Below are positions 32,813-43,107 of a DNA stretch of 64,000 bases, piece after piece. The notes beneath the pieces are model-generated. The model was not told the DNA's origin and ran no database searches. It saw only the letters and a program-made list of their open reading frames with translations. Source of the DNA: Porphyra umbilicalis (lineage: Eukaryota; Rhodophyta; Bangiophyceae; Bangiales; Bangiaceae). The translations under genes and the position numbers were made by a program. The stretch is taken from contig KV918782.1 of the NCBI GenBank assembly GCA_002049455.2, forward strand, positions 396,627 to 460,626, written 5' to 3'. The first letter of the stretch is position 1; each line of letters opens with the position of its first letter.

Positions 32813-35800
32813 ATGTCTTTTGGGGGCGGCACGCCCTTTGCGGCGGCGCCGCTGTTTGGCGCCACCCCCGCCTTTGGGGCCACCCCCGGCGCGTCCACGA
32901 CGCCCGCCACCGGCCTCTTTGGCGCCGCCGCCCCCGCCGCCGCCCCCACTGGCGGCCTCTTTGGCGGCGGCGCGGCTGCCGGGGGCGCCGCCGCCGGCGG
33001 AGGCCTGTTTGGGTCGGGATCGCGCCCCGGGGGCGCGACGGGGGGCTTTGGCGCGCCCGCCACCGGCGCCGCCGGTGGGTGGGGGGCCCCCGCCGCCGGC
33101 ACGAGCGCGTTTGGCGCCCCCGCCGCCGGCACGGGCGCGTTTGGCGCTCCCGCCGCTGCCACGAGCGCGTTTGGCGCCCCCGGCACGGGCGCCTTCGGGT
33201 CGGCCGCCGCCGCGCCCGCGACCGGCGTGTTTGGCGCCCCCGCCGCCGGCGCGGCGGGCGGGTGGGGCGCGCCCGCCCCCGCCGCCGGCGGGGGTGGCCT
33301 CTTTGGCAGCGGCGCCACCGCCGCGGGCAGCGGCGGGGGCCTCTTTGGCGGCGGCGGCGCGGCGCTGGGCACGTTTGGCGGCGCCGCCGCCAAGGGCACG
33401 TCGCACACCCCCTACGCGGCCACGACCGTCCAAGACGGGTCCAACACCGTGCCCTACACCTCCATCACCATGATGCCCGCGTACAAGGGCTACTCCCCAG
33501 AGGAGCTGCGGATGGAAGACTATGAAGCGGGCAACAAGGGTGGTGGGGGGGGGGGGGCGCTGCAGCGGGGGGGGGGGGGCTCTTTGGCGCCCCCGCGCTC
33601 TCGTCGGGCGGCGGGCTGTTTGGCGGCGGCGCCACGACCAGCGCGTTTGGCTCCACCGCAGCGCCGGGCAGCACGGGCGGGTGGGGGGGCTTTGGGGCCA
33701 CGTCGGGCGCTGGGGGGCTCGGCGGCACCGCCGGCGGGGGCGCTTTTGGGTTGGCCGCCCCCGCCGGCGGCGGCGCCTTTGGCGCGGCCGCCCCCGCGGG
33801 CGGCGTCGGGGGCCTCTTTGGCGGCGGAGCAGCCGGCGGCGGCGGCAAGGGCGCCTTTGGCTCGACCCCCGCGGCGGGGGGCGGCTTGTTTGGCGCCCCC
33901 GCCCCGGTGGCCGGCGGCGGCGGCGCGTTTGGGGGGGGGGTGCCACCGGTGGCAGCCTCTTTGTCGGCGCCGCCACGGGCGGCGCGTTTGGCTCCACCCC
34001 CGCCGCGGGAGGCGCGGCGGCGGGCGGTGGGGGGCTCTTTGGGGGGGGCGCCACGGGCGGCACGGGCGCGTTTGGCTCCACCCCCGCGGGTGGGGGTTTT
34101 GGCGCGCCGGCGCCCGGCGCTGCCGCCGCCGGCGGGGGCCTGTTTGGCAGCGGCGCCACGGCTGGCGGCGGCGGCGCCACGGGCGGCGGGGGCTTGTTTG
34201 GCTCTGCCCCGCCGGCGGGCGGCGCCGCCGCCACGGGCGGGGGCCTCTTTGGCGGCTTTGGCGCCACCCCAGCAACGTCGGCGCCGGCGCCAGCGGGCGG
34301 GGGGGGGCTGTTTGGCTCCACCGCCGCCGCGCCGGCGGGCGGCGCGGCGGGCACGGGCACGGGCGGGGGCCTGTTTGGGGGCTTTGGCGGCGCCTTTGGC
34401 GCGCCGCCCGCGGCGAGCGGCGGCGGCACGGGCGCCGCCGGTGGGGGGCTGTTTGGTGGCGCCCCCGCCGGTGGCGGGGGGGCCGGCGCCACGTCGGGCG
34501 GCGGAGGGCTGTTTGGGAACTTTGGCGGCGGCCTGGGCGGCGCCGCCGGCGGCGGCGGCTTGGGGGGGGGGGGGGGCTCTTTGGCGCCGCCCCCGCACCG
34601 TCGACGGCGGGGGCGGGCGGGGGGCTGTTTGGGGGGGGGGGCTCGGCGGCGGCCTCGGGGGACTCGGGGGGGGCACCACGGGCGGCTTTGGGGGCTTTGG
34701 CTTGGGCCTCGGCGGTAGCACCGCCGCGCAGCAGCAGCAGCAGCAGCAGCAGCTGCAGCAGCAACAGCAGCAGGCCCAGGCGGCGGCCGCCGCCGCCGCC
34801 AACCCGTCCCTCGTCGCGCGGCTGGGGGATCACCCGTTTGGCACCTCGGCGCTCTTTGCGTCTGCCGGCGGCGGCGGCGGCGCGGTCGTGGCCGCCACCC
34901 CCACGCCCGCCGCGTTTGCGCCACCGTCTGGCGGCCGCGGCGCCGTTGCCATCTCCCGCCGCAGCGGCGGCGCGGCGAGCCTCCTCCGCCACCCGGCGCG
35001 CCGCGCCGGCGCGGCGCGCGCCGGCGCCGCCACCGCGTCGGGGGCGGTGGCGCTCGCCTCGTGGGGCGCTCCGCCCGTGCCGCCGTCGGCCTTTTTCGCG
35101 CGCCCGCCGGGCGGCGGCGGCGGCGGCGGCGGCGCGGGCGCCGCCGACGCGCCGCCGCCAGGCGGCGGCGCGTTTGCGCCCGGCAGCTCCCTGGTGCGCG
35201 CCGCCTCGCGGGCGGCTACGATTAAGCGGCTGGTGTTGGAGCCGCCGCCGCCCGTGGCGGCGCCGCCACCGCCGCCGGCAGAGGCCGACGCGGGTGAGGA
35301 GGCGGCGTCGGCGGCGGCGGCGGCCGACCCGTCGCCGTCGGCGGGTGCGTGCTGGGGCGGCGCAACGACGCCCGGGCGGGGGCGCCCGCTGGTGCGGTCG
35401 TCGACGCCCGGGACGCGGGGGGGTGGACCCCGCGCGGCGCGCCGTCGCCGGCGCGCCGCGGCCGGCCGGCGTCGACGCCCGCGGCGGCGGGCGGCGGCGG
35501 CGGCGGCACGCCCGCGAGTGGCGGCGGCGGCGGGCGCACGAGTCCTGCGGACACCCCCTCCCGCCGCCGCCTGTCGGTCGCCGACGCGCTGTCCGACGCG
35601 GCCGAAGACGGCGACGCACCGTTGGCGTCGGCGGGGCGGCGGCCGCCGCCGCGCGCCGTCGGCCGCACCGACGCGGGGGGCGGGAGCGGCCTTCGGGGGG
35701 GCGCCACCCCGTCGGGGCGCCCGCGGCGGCCGTCGGCGCGCCCGCCGCGGGGCGTCAAGGCCGACGCTGCGGCCGGCCGGGCCGGCTCCACGGCGGTGGT

Positions 35801-36257
35801 GGGTGGCGCGCCCGCCGACCGCCCCGACCTGCCCTACCTGACGGAGCCCGACTACTACACGCGGCCGTCGATGGAGGAGCTCGCCGCGGCGCCGGCCGCC
35901 GACTTGGCGTCCGTGACGGGCTTTACGGTCGGCCGCACGGGCGTTGGGGAAGTCACCTGGACGACGCCCGTGGACGTGCGGGGCTTGGACGTGAATGGCA
36001 CCCTCGAGCTGCAGCCGCGGCAGGTGTCGATGGACGCTGACGCGGTCGGCGCGGCCGCCCTCAACGCCCCAGCGACGGTGCGGCTCGTCGGCGTGTGGCG
36101 GCGGGACAAGGCGACGGGCGCGCCACGGCGGGGGGCCGCTGCCGACGCGGCGATGCGCAAGAAGCTGCGCGCGCACTGCGAGGCGGCGGGGCTGACGTGG
36201 GGGGGGTACGACGGGGAGGGGGGGGTGTGGCAATTTCAAGTGGAACACTTTTTGTAA
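32813..36257 (+). CDS. NUP98: Nup98-type FG nucleoporin with GLEBS motif and autoproteolytic fold
   Basis: The protein builds the permeability barrier of the nuclear pore. From ATG 32813 (context CTCACCATG) come GLFG/FG repeats and then a GLEBS-like segment (YKGYSPEELRMEDYEAGNKG, about 33484-33543) that in relatives binds Rae1/Gle2. More GLFG repeats follow, then a Gln run encoded by CAG repeats (34729-34770), an Ala/Pro-rich linker, and a C-terminal Nup98 peptidase-fold domain from about 35820 (LTEPDYYTRPSMEEL, VTGFTVGRTGVGEV, VWQFQVEHF). The reading changes frame only in G runs (33541-33577, 33930-33940, 34560-34573, 34629-34642, 35414-35421) while FG repeats continue on each side, so I infer assembly errors. 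The protein ends HFL-stop, without the Ser of the usual HF/S cleavage site and without Nup96, consistent with a stand-alone plant-like Nup98. About 1,145 residues. Confidence 0.9.
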
Positions 36258-37018
36258 GGGGGGGGGTCGCGGGGGGGAGGGTGTGGAAACTGTTGGAGGG
36301 GGGTGGGCAGTTGTGCGGCCTGCGGTGAAGCGCCAGTTGGTGCGGGTGGGGGGACGCGCTTCCGTGACGAGACGCTTGCTGAGGGCCCCACCCGTTGGCG
36401 GGGGGTGCTGCCCCTGCCCGTGCCTGATTTCCTGTGCGGTCTCAAGGGCGGTCGCGGGGGAGGTGTGGCGGCGCCCAGCAGTGGAGGCTCGCGCCCGCGG
36501 CGGGCAATGGCGGGTCAGTCCCAAGCGTTGGTCACGACGGGGTGTCATGCGCCTTTTTCGTAACCATGCCAAGCCGTGTCGCCACCCGTGCCGCGCCGCG
36601 TGACGGCGACCATGGGCCATGACAAGGACTTTCCCATGCGGGGGCAATGGAGACGCGTCGGAGCGAGCGCCCGAAAGGAGCAATCGTACGAGGGAACCCA
36701 AGAGAGAGGGACTTGAATACACAGGAGGGATAAAACACGTGCAGGGACGCAGCCAGGGCGCCGCGGGGTAGCCAGCGCGCCCGCCGCCCGTACGGGCCGT
36801 TGCTTCGCTCCCCATTGCGTCTCCGAGTTCTATGTCTTCCCACCATGGCGGCGCGAGAAACGATCGCGCGAGCAGCCGCCGCCTGGCCAACGGCGACCAA
36901 GCCTTGCCCTCACTACGGTCGCGCCAACGGCGGCAGAGCCACGCCACAAAACCGCGCGACGGGACTGCGCCGGCCATGACCGCCGCGTCAACGTCAACGG
37001 GCCAGCCCGTTTCGTGGC
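36258..37018. other. Convergent intergenic region between Nup98 and the F-box gene
   Basis: Both neighbouring genes end here. The sequence starts G-rich and has no open frame of note. A GTAAG directly overlapping the Nup98 stop resembles a splice donor, but no downstream exon is evident and the next gene is on the other strand. No polyadenylation hexamer in canonical form was seen. Confidence 0.4.
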
Positions 37019-38476
37019 CTACAGTCGGCAGACACGCCCAGCCCCGCGGCTGGCGGCGTGCCGCCCCCACGCCATGCATAAGTGGCGGGTGCCGACACAC
37101 GCCGCGTGGCCGACCGCCTCGGCGACCGCTGCCGCGTCGGTGGTGCCGGCGTTGGCGACGCGCACCGCCTCCCACACCACGTGGCGCTCTAGGCCCGCCC
37201 AGTGGGCGTCGCACCGCCGCGCGCGGGCGAGCAGCGGCCACGCGTCCACGACGCCGTCATGCACGGCGACGAGAAAGTCGAGGAAGGGCGTGACGGTGGC
37301 GGCATCAACCCGCGGGTCGCCCTCCAGAAAGCGGACGACGGGGCCCTCTAGCCGACGGTTGGTCGCCGCGTCGACCCACCACCCAAAGTGCGGACGCTGG
37401 GGGGCCGCCGCGGGGACACCCACGGCGGGACCGTCGCCGCCGCCCACCCGCTCCCGCACCAGCCGCCGGAGCGTGGCCGCCCGGCCCGTGCGCACGCGGA
37501 GGTCGGAGAGCACGGCGGGCATGCCCTGGTTGCCGTCCCAGGGCACCTTCTCCTTGGGCGTGAGGGGCTTCGTGAGAAAAAAAGCGATCCGCAGCACCGC
37601 CCACACGTTTAAGAACCGTTCCGACCTGCCGTCGCGGGTACAGCGATACCAGTGAAACTGGGAGATTGGGTGGTACAACGCGTACTGGGGGATGCCCCAC
37701 ACCCGCACCGCCATGTCCGCCGACACGCCATGGTGCTTGCACGTGCGGCAGCGGCCGCGGCTGCCCGGCCGCGCGCGGCTCGCCAAGCCCGTCGGGTGGG
37801 CGGCGAGGAGGTGGTCCGCCCACGCGAGGAGGTTTGTGCCGCTCGCCTCGGCAGCCGTTCGCGACGCCCACGGGCGGGCCAGCGTCATCACCGCGCGGAG
37901 GGTGTGGAGGGTGGCGCGGCCTTGCACGGCCGCCGCCTTCTGGGGGATCAGCGGGGGCCCTGGCGAGGGGTCCTGACACCCGTAGCAGCACGCGACGCGC
38001 CTCTGCCGCGACATCCACCGCTCTGACACCGTGGACCCGTCCCCCAACACCGCCATGGCAATGGCCGCATAGATGGGGTCGTCGGCACACGCCGCGCGGA
38101 GGCCGACCGAAACGTCGGCCACCGCCAGCCGGTCGGCGACGCTCAGGTGGTGGAGCACGAGCAGCACCACCTCGTCGGGAAGGTCCACAAGCGTCGCCCG
38201 TGGCAGCGGCGGTTGCCGCTTGGACTTGTGATGGTGGCGGGCGCCCGCCCCCGACGCTGCTGCGGCGTCGGTGGCGGCGGTACTGACGGCGACGGCCGAC
38301 CCGACTGACCCTGTGTCGGCCACAGCGGGCGCCATCGCCGCCGCCTTCACCGTCGGCACCGTGCGGGGGGGCCCCACCACATGGAAAGACCCCCCAGCGG
38401 CCCCATCACCGTGGCGGCGGCGCTTGGCAGCGGGGGGTGCAGCCGCCTCCGCGCCGGTTGGGCCGCCAGGTGCCAT
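37019..38476 (-). CDS. F-box protein with Cys-rich central region
   Basis: The first ATG in frame is at 38476, giving 485 residues. After a low-complexity N-terminus with a KRRR cluster and a HHHKSKR stretch, an F-box motif reads LVDLPDEVVLLVLHHLSVAD followed by RLAVADVS (about residues 110-150). F-boxes bind Skp1 and recruit substrates to SCF ubiquitin ligases. Two Cys clusters follow (CCYGC and CRTCKHHG) that could bind a metal, then Trp-rich segments (HFGWWVDAATNRR). No WD40, LRR or Kelch repeats are visible, so the substrate-binding part is unclassified. The frame is uninterrupted over 1.46 kb, in contrast with neighbouring genes that contain long homopolymers, and codon use is GC-rich like them. 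It is convergent with Nup98. Confidence 0.75.
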   Translation of the reverse strand: MAPGGPTGAEAAAPPAAKRRRHGDGAAGGSFHVVGPPRTVPTVKAAAMAPAVADTGSVGSAVAVSTAATDAAAASGAGARHHHKSKRQPPLPRATLVDLPDEVVLLVLHHLSVADRLAVADVSVGLRAACADDPIYAAIAMAVLGDGSTVSERWMSRQRRVACCYGCQDPSPGPPLIPQKAAAVQGRATLHTLRAVMTLARPWASRTAAEASGTNLLAWADHLLAAHPTGLASRARPGSRGRCRTCKHHGVSADMAVRVWGIPQYALYHPISQFHWYRCTRDGRSERFLNVWAVLRIAFFLTKPLTPKEKVPWDGNQGMPAVLSDLRVRTGRAATLRRLVRERVGGGDGPAVGVPAAAPQRPHFGWWVDAATNRRLEGPVVRFLEGDPRVDAATVTPFLDFLVAVHDGVVDAWPLLARARRCDAHWAGLERHVVWEAVRVANAGTTDAAAVAEAVGHAACVGTRHLCMAWGRHAASRGAGRVCRL

Positions 38477-39650
38477 GACGCCACCCCAGCCAACCCGGCG
38501 GGACGGCTGGCGGCCGCACGCAAACACCGTCTCGCAGGAGTCGACGGCGTTGGCGACGCCCCGCAGCAAGCAGGGCGAGAAGGACGTGGCGACGGGGGGA
38601 GGGAAAGGATGCGACTTGCCTCGGACCGGCACGGCGGCGGGTCGGCCACTGTGGACAGTGGACCTCGGGCAAGGCGGGCGGGCGCCAGCGGCGGGAGGAA
38701 CAGGTCAGGGCAGGGGACGGGCAAGCGGGACGGCGGCGTGGCGTCGTCGGCACCCGCCAGCGGCGAGCCGCGGCTGCAAGCACACCGCGCTGGCGGGTGC
38801 CGGGTCAGTGGCCGCTTGCGTGCCGCAAGCGCTGGCGGAAGGGCGGTCGGCAGCGCGACACCCAGACCGCGATCACGTCGCGTCGGCTCCCGCAACGCTC
38901 GTGCATCCGGTCGTGATGGGAAGGATGGCCGACGCGGTCGACCCCGATCGCGATCGACTGACGCGCGTGGCCACCGACGATGAGGGGGGGGGTTACGTGT
39001 CGCTGGGCGGCGGCCGTCGTGCACCGCGCTGTTTGCCGTCCAGCTGGACCCCTGCAAGTGTGCTCACATCTCAAGCCAGAGGGCAGGCAGCGCCTGCATG
39101 AAGGCCACATGCACGTGAGCCCCCCGCAAACGAGCGCCACGCAACCCCCACGCCCCTCCCCGCGGGGAGGGGTGGACAAGGCCAGCGGCTGGTGGTCTTG
39201 CCCTCCCTGTGGAAGTCGACCTCAGCACTCCCACTCCCCCTACAGGTACCCCCCCACACTGCTGCTGCAAAAGATCCGACTGTCTTGTGCCAACCAGGAA
39301 CCAAAACGTGACCGGTTTCAGGGGGGTCGTGCTCGCCACAGGGGAGCGTTCAATAAGGTCGGTGCGATACGGGGGTTCAGCGTGCGGTGACCGACTGCCT
39401 GCGCCAAAGCGGGGGTGAGCACGAGTAGCTCTGCTCACGAGACAACCGCACCTCAACAACCACCACGGCGCCGCCGCCCGTGTCAACAGGGACACCCCGT
39501 CTGTGTCCTATCGCGCACCTTGCGTTGTGTCTTCGTCGTCACGCGCCGCGCACGACGCGAGCGTGCTTCTTGCACAGCTTCTAGTGTGCCGCTGTTGTGA
39601 CCTTCTCGTTGCTCCACGCGCCGGGCGTGTGTGTCCGTGCTCTATCGAGA
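38477..39650. other. Divergent intergenic region with a 20-bp perfect palindrome
   Basis: This lies between the F-box gene (-) and the Harbinger-type transposase (+), so it should hold both promoters and possibly the left end of the transposon. It includes the palindrome CCCCTCCCCGCGGGGAGGGG at 39153-39172. I found neither a TATA box nor a terminal inverted repeat that I can match to the other side of the transposon. Confidence 0.4.
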
Positions 39651-40913
39651 ATGGTGTCTGCACGCCGAGAGGAGATTTGTCGCCTCCGGGCGCTGCTGAA
39701 GCGGGCGACCTTTGTCGTCGCGTTGCAGCATTCGGGCACAGTTTCACCGCGGTGTGTCTTTGCTGAGTTGGGGATGCTGTTGGTTGCGGCGCGCACACAC
39801 CAGCGCCTCACTCACCTGCTGGCGACTCGGTACATGCTCTCCCGTCGCAATCGCATTCCCAAGTCTGGGGACTGGAGAGATAGGGTGCTGCACGCACTGC
39901 CACCCTTGTACTTTCGCGCGCATCTGCGTGTAGAGGCGAGCACGTTTGAGTACCTTGTGTCTCGTTTGGACTTGACGGCGTCTGATATTTTTTATCCGCC
40001 GTCCGGACGGCCGCAACTATCCGTCCGTATACAGCTCGCAATTGCTCTGTTTCGGTTCGGCCACTATGGCAACGCGGCGTCTGTTATAGTCGTGGCTCAG
40101 CGCTTCGGGGTTTCCCCAGGAACTGTAGTCAATGCGACCAAGCGGGTTTTGTCGGCCATTTTGCGTTGGGAGGCCGACGAAGTCCGTTGGCCTACTGCTG
40201 CCGAGCGCCAAGCGCATGCGCGGCAGTCCGAGGAGAGGTATGGGTTTAGGGGGTGCATTGGGGCGGTTGATGGCACTACCATTCCTTTTGCGTACGCCCC
40301 TAGCGTTGACCCGTGGTGTTTTTTCGACAGGCACAAGCGCTACAGCGTGAATGTACTGATTTCCTGTGATTGGGACCTACGGATCACGAGCGTGGTCCAA
40401 GGCTTTACGGGCGCGGTGCCTGACACGGTGGTGCAAGCAGCTGCCCCATGGCATATTTACCCAGAGCGGTACTTCTCCCCTGGCCAATACCTTTTGGGTG
40501 ACAAGGGTATGCTGGGGTCTGTTCGCGTGCTTCTACCTCACAAGGGGCCAGCGGCCTATATCCGTGCCAACCGCAACTACAACTACCAGCATGCACGGCG
40601 CCGCATTTCGGCCGAGAAGGTCATTGGTGTACTCAAGGGGCGCTTTGCCAGTCTCAAGGAGCTACGGGCACCAGTGGCATCGGATGCTGATTTTACCAGA
40701 CTAATGGAGTGGGTGGCGGTTTGCGCGACGCTCCACAACGTTTGCATTCGGCTTGGCGACACGTCGCCTGAAGTGGCCGTGGACGCGGCCGACGTGGCCA
40801 ACGCGGCGACCGGATCCGCGGTGCCTCTCCCCGCGGCGGCAAGTGCCGCGAGAAGCCGCGTGCAGCAGCAAGTGTTGCAGTACATGATTGCCCACGGTCG
40901 CTACCACTGGTGA
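39651..40913 (+). CDS. PIF/Harbinger-type DDE transposase, apparently intact
   Basis: The ATG is at 39651; the earlier open codons begin from GTG. The 420-residue protein has an N-terminal helical part with LSVRIQLAIALFRFGHYGNA and FGVSPGTVVNATKRVL (helix-turn-helix-like), then the DDE_Tnp_4 core. The first Asp is in GCIGAVDGTTIPF, the second in YLLGDKGML and the Glu in ISAEKVIGVLKGRF. This is the order and spacing of HARBI1/PIF enzymes, which cut and paste DNA at 3-bp AT-rich targets. There are no stops or frameshifts, so it may be active or a recently domesticated copy. It faces a partner gene at 40981-42816 across 67 bp. Harbinger elements typically encode such a second DNA-binding protein that works with the transposase. 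Confidence 0.9.
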   Translation: MVSARREEICRLRALLKRATFVVALQHSGTVSPRCVFAELGMLLVAARTHQRLTHLLATRYMLSRRNRIPKSGDWRDRVLHALPPLYFRAHLRVEASTFEYLVSRLDLTASDIFYPPSGRPQLSVRIQLAIALFRFGHYGNAASVIVVAQRFGVSPGTVVNATKRVLSAILRWEADEVRWPTAAERQAHARQSEERYGFRGCIGAVDGTTIPFAYAPSVDPWCFFDRHKRYSVNVLISCDWDLRITSVVQGFTGAVPDTVVQAAAPWHIYPERYFSPGQYLLGDKGMLGSVRVLLPHKGPAAYIRANRNYNYQHARRRISAEKVIGVLKGRFASLKELRAPVASDADFTRLMEWVAVCATLHNVCIRLGDTSPEVAVDAADVANAATGSAVPLPAAASAARSRVQQQVLQYMIAHGRYHW

Positions 40914-40980
40914 TGTGTTCGATTGGATGTTTTTTTTTTTTTTCCGCACCAGCATATTACTTAAAAATAATAAGAAAATG

Positions 40981-42816
40981 TCACTGCCGATGGGCTGCCA
41001 TCTCGGCAGCCAGCATGTCTTTGAACATCTGGTTATCCGGCTCGGCCAGGATGAGCTTCGTCAGGTTGGCCACACGCGCAGTATGCCTTTCGTCCGACTT
41101 GGCGCACAGCTCGCGGTCGGCGCGTCGACTGCTCTCGATCATGTTGGCCGTGATCGCCGCCAACACCTCCCCTATGGCCTTGTCCGCCTGGGTGGCCGCA
41201 GTTGCGGGCTGACCGTCACGGCCAGACCGCCCACTCGCGCCCCCAGGGGCAACAGCAAGCGGTGGCTGCAGCAGAGCGGCCGCCGCTGCCCGCCGTCCCC
41301 CGTCTGGCAACTCCATGGTGCCTCCCCCAGGAGATGTGGTCCCCCCCAGAGCCCTGCGCGCCCCCACACAATGCCTGGACGCCGAACCAGTGCCGAAAGA
41401 AGGCGCCCCCACCGGGGCCTCCTCATCCAGGCCCACGTCCCCCTCCATCAAGTCCTCCTCGTCCGCTCCGGCGTCCTCGTGGTTCTCACACACGTCCGAC
41501 GTGTCCTCAAACATGCTGCCGCCCGCGTCTTCGTCTGCCGCGGACGCCCTCCCGGATGATGCTGGTGGCACGGGAGGTAGGGCACCGCTGACGCGGATGC
41601 CCGACCGACGGGGGGTACCGACGTACCGCATCGTGTTGTCAGCGAGTTGGAGAATCTCGTCGACATCTTGGACCGAGCCATGCCAATCTCGAGCCTTTTT
41701 CAGAACAATTTGACGCACGGCGGCCGTCTCCTGCTCCCCCGTCGTCCCCGTCAGGCCCCGCACCGACTCGGCCGCGGTGTGGAGGTCTTGTGCAGCCCTG
41801 ACTACGCGGCAAAGCGCCAGCGAATCCCGGCCAATGGAGGCCAGCGTCATGGGCGGCTCGGCCGCGTCGCTGCGTGAGGCCTCGAGGCCACCCGGCGCAG
41901 ACCCCGACTCAGCGTGCCCGGCGTCTGCCGCCGCTGACTCCGCCGTCCCTCCAGCTTCTGACCCCGACGCACCGGCGGCACGTCCTACCGCCGACGATCC
42001 CAGCGTCGCCGCCGCCGCGGACACGGCGGTGGCCGCCGCGTCTTGACCGTCCATGTCCGCCTTGAGCAAGTCGCCCATAATGTTGGACAAATGTAGTTGG
42101 AGGCTTCTAGATGATGACCCGTGGGACGCAACGCGAAAAGCGACCTCATCTGCCCACTTGGAGACGACAAACAGCCTCTCGTCCATGGTCACCATGACCC
42201 CACGAACTGAGGCACCGTCGACGGCTTCGTCATTGGCGCCGCGTTGCGCACGACTGCGGCCGCGCCCAGCACCAACTCGACCACGGCCCCGGCCGCCCTG
42301 GCCTCGTCCCCGTCCACCACCACTGCGGCCGCGTCCGCGGCCGCTGCCGCTGTTGGGAACACCACTGGCGCGGCGGGCAACGCCGCCTCGAGACACGCCC
42401 TTCGACGGTCCGCCGCGCCCACGGCGGGCTGGGACACGTGGAGAGCGCTCGTCATCTTGAGGTGCCGTGGCCCGAGACCCCGCCACATTCTCGTGCAACA
42501 CGTCGTCCTCAATTTGTGAGGCGAGGTCGTTGATCGTGGGGGAGCAACGCGCCACGTGGGCGTCCCCGTCGCTGTCGTGATGGCGTGCATCGTCGGCATC
42601 TTGCGCTCGCGTGTCTGCAAATACATGACGAGGGGGATCGTTGTGGTCGGCGATATCACCGCCACGGAAGCGGGGGGAGAGCCTTGCAGCGACAGCCGAC
42701 GTAGCGGCTGTTGGCGCGGGTGCACCACCACCAACGTCGGTGGTGGTGGTGCCACCAACCCCGCCCCCCACTGCCGCCGCCGCCGCCGCCGCTGCCGCCG
42801 CCGCCGCGGCCTTCAT
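40981..42816 (-). CDS. Probable Harbinger accessory protein, Gly/Arg- and Asp/Glu-rich
   Basis: I chose ATG 42816 because it starts a poly-Ala/Gly opening (MKAAAA...). The open codons upstream translate a tandem repeat. The 611-residue protein has a long Arg/Gly (RGRG) basic stretch in its first half, a more ordered middle (MVTMDERLFVVSKWADEVAF), an acidic block (DEEDLMEGDVGLDEE) and a C-terminal helix pattern (LTKLILAEPDNQMFKDMLAA). The tail resembles the ends of Myb/SANT or NAM-associated partner proteins encoded by PIF/Harbinger transposons. No SANT repeat is visible, however, so the assignment rests mainly on its convergent position 67 bp from the transposase. It could instead be a host gene. 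Confidence 0.5.
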   Translation of the reverse strand: MKAAAAAAAAAAAAAVGGGVGGTTTTDVGGGAPAPTAATSAVAARLSPRFRGGDIADHNDPPRHVFADTRAQDADDARHHDSDGDAHVARCSPTINDLASQIEDDVLHENVAGSRATAPQDDERSPRVPARRGRGGPSKGVSRGGVARRASGVPNSGSGRGRGRSGGGRGRGQGGRGRGRVGAGRGRSRAQRGANDEAVDGASVRGVMVTMDERLFVVSKWADEVAFRVASHGSSSRSLQLHLSNIMGDLLKADMDGQDAAATAVSAAAATLGSSAVGRAAGASGSEAGGTAESAAADAGHAESGSAPGGLEASRSDAAEPPMTLASIGRDSLALCRVVRAAQDLHTAAESVRGLTGTTGEQETAAVRQIVLKKARDWHGSVQDVDEILQLADNTMRYVGTPRRSGIRVSGALPPVPPASSGRASAADEDAGGSMFEDTSDVCENHEDAGADEEDLMEGDVGLDEEAPVGAPSFGTGSASRHCVGARRALGGTTSPGGGTMELPDGGRRAAAAALLQPPLAVAPGGASGRSGRDGQPATAATQADKAIGEVLAAITANMIESSRRADRELCAKSDERHTARVANLTKLILAEPDNQMFKDMLAAEMAAHRQ

Positions 42817-42903
42817 TGCGTACGACACCACGCACCACTTCACCACCAACGCCCCCCGACCACCGTAGGCCACACTATCTCCCAGCGCGCGAAACCCCTC
42901 GTA

Positions 42904-43107
42904 GGCCTTGGCACGGCCAACGGGAGCGTGCAACCACCGTGGGAGACAATGGCACGCACGGGGGACGATGAAGATTCTCAAGCAATAGGTGTTCTCGATG
43001 CACCAGGCCTTGGCACGGCCAACGCAAGCGCTCAACCAGCGTGGGAGACAACGGCACGCACGGGGGACGAGGAAGAATCTCAAGCAATAGGTGTTGGCGA
43101 TGCACCG
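42904..43107. repeat. 102-bp tandem duplication
   Basis: Two adjacent 102-bp units start at 42904 and 43006, both beginning GGCCTTGGCACGGCCAACG and ending in a CAATAGGTGTT...GATGCACC string. They are about 90% identical. The unit is a multiple of three and lies just upstream of the chosen start of the accessory protein on the minus strand, so it may be in its 5' leader or, if an upstream start is used, give a duplicated 34-residue segment. Confidence 0.75.

Noticed and set aside
32711..34924. Long Pro/Arg-rich frame on the minus strand opposite Nup98 (and another at 33520-35619).
   Set aside because: GC-rich FG repeats leave the other five frames open. The content is low-complexity Pro/Arg/Ala and the Nup98 frame explains the sequence.
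36240..36262. Splice donor GTAAG at the end of Nup98 leading to a Nup96 exon.
   Set aside because: The next gene is on the opposite strand and no Nup96-like sequence follows. A donor here would also not restore the cleavage-site Ser.
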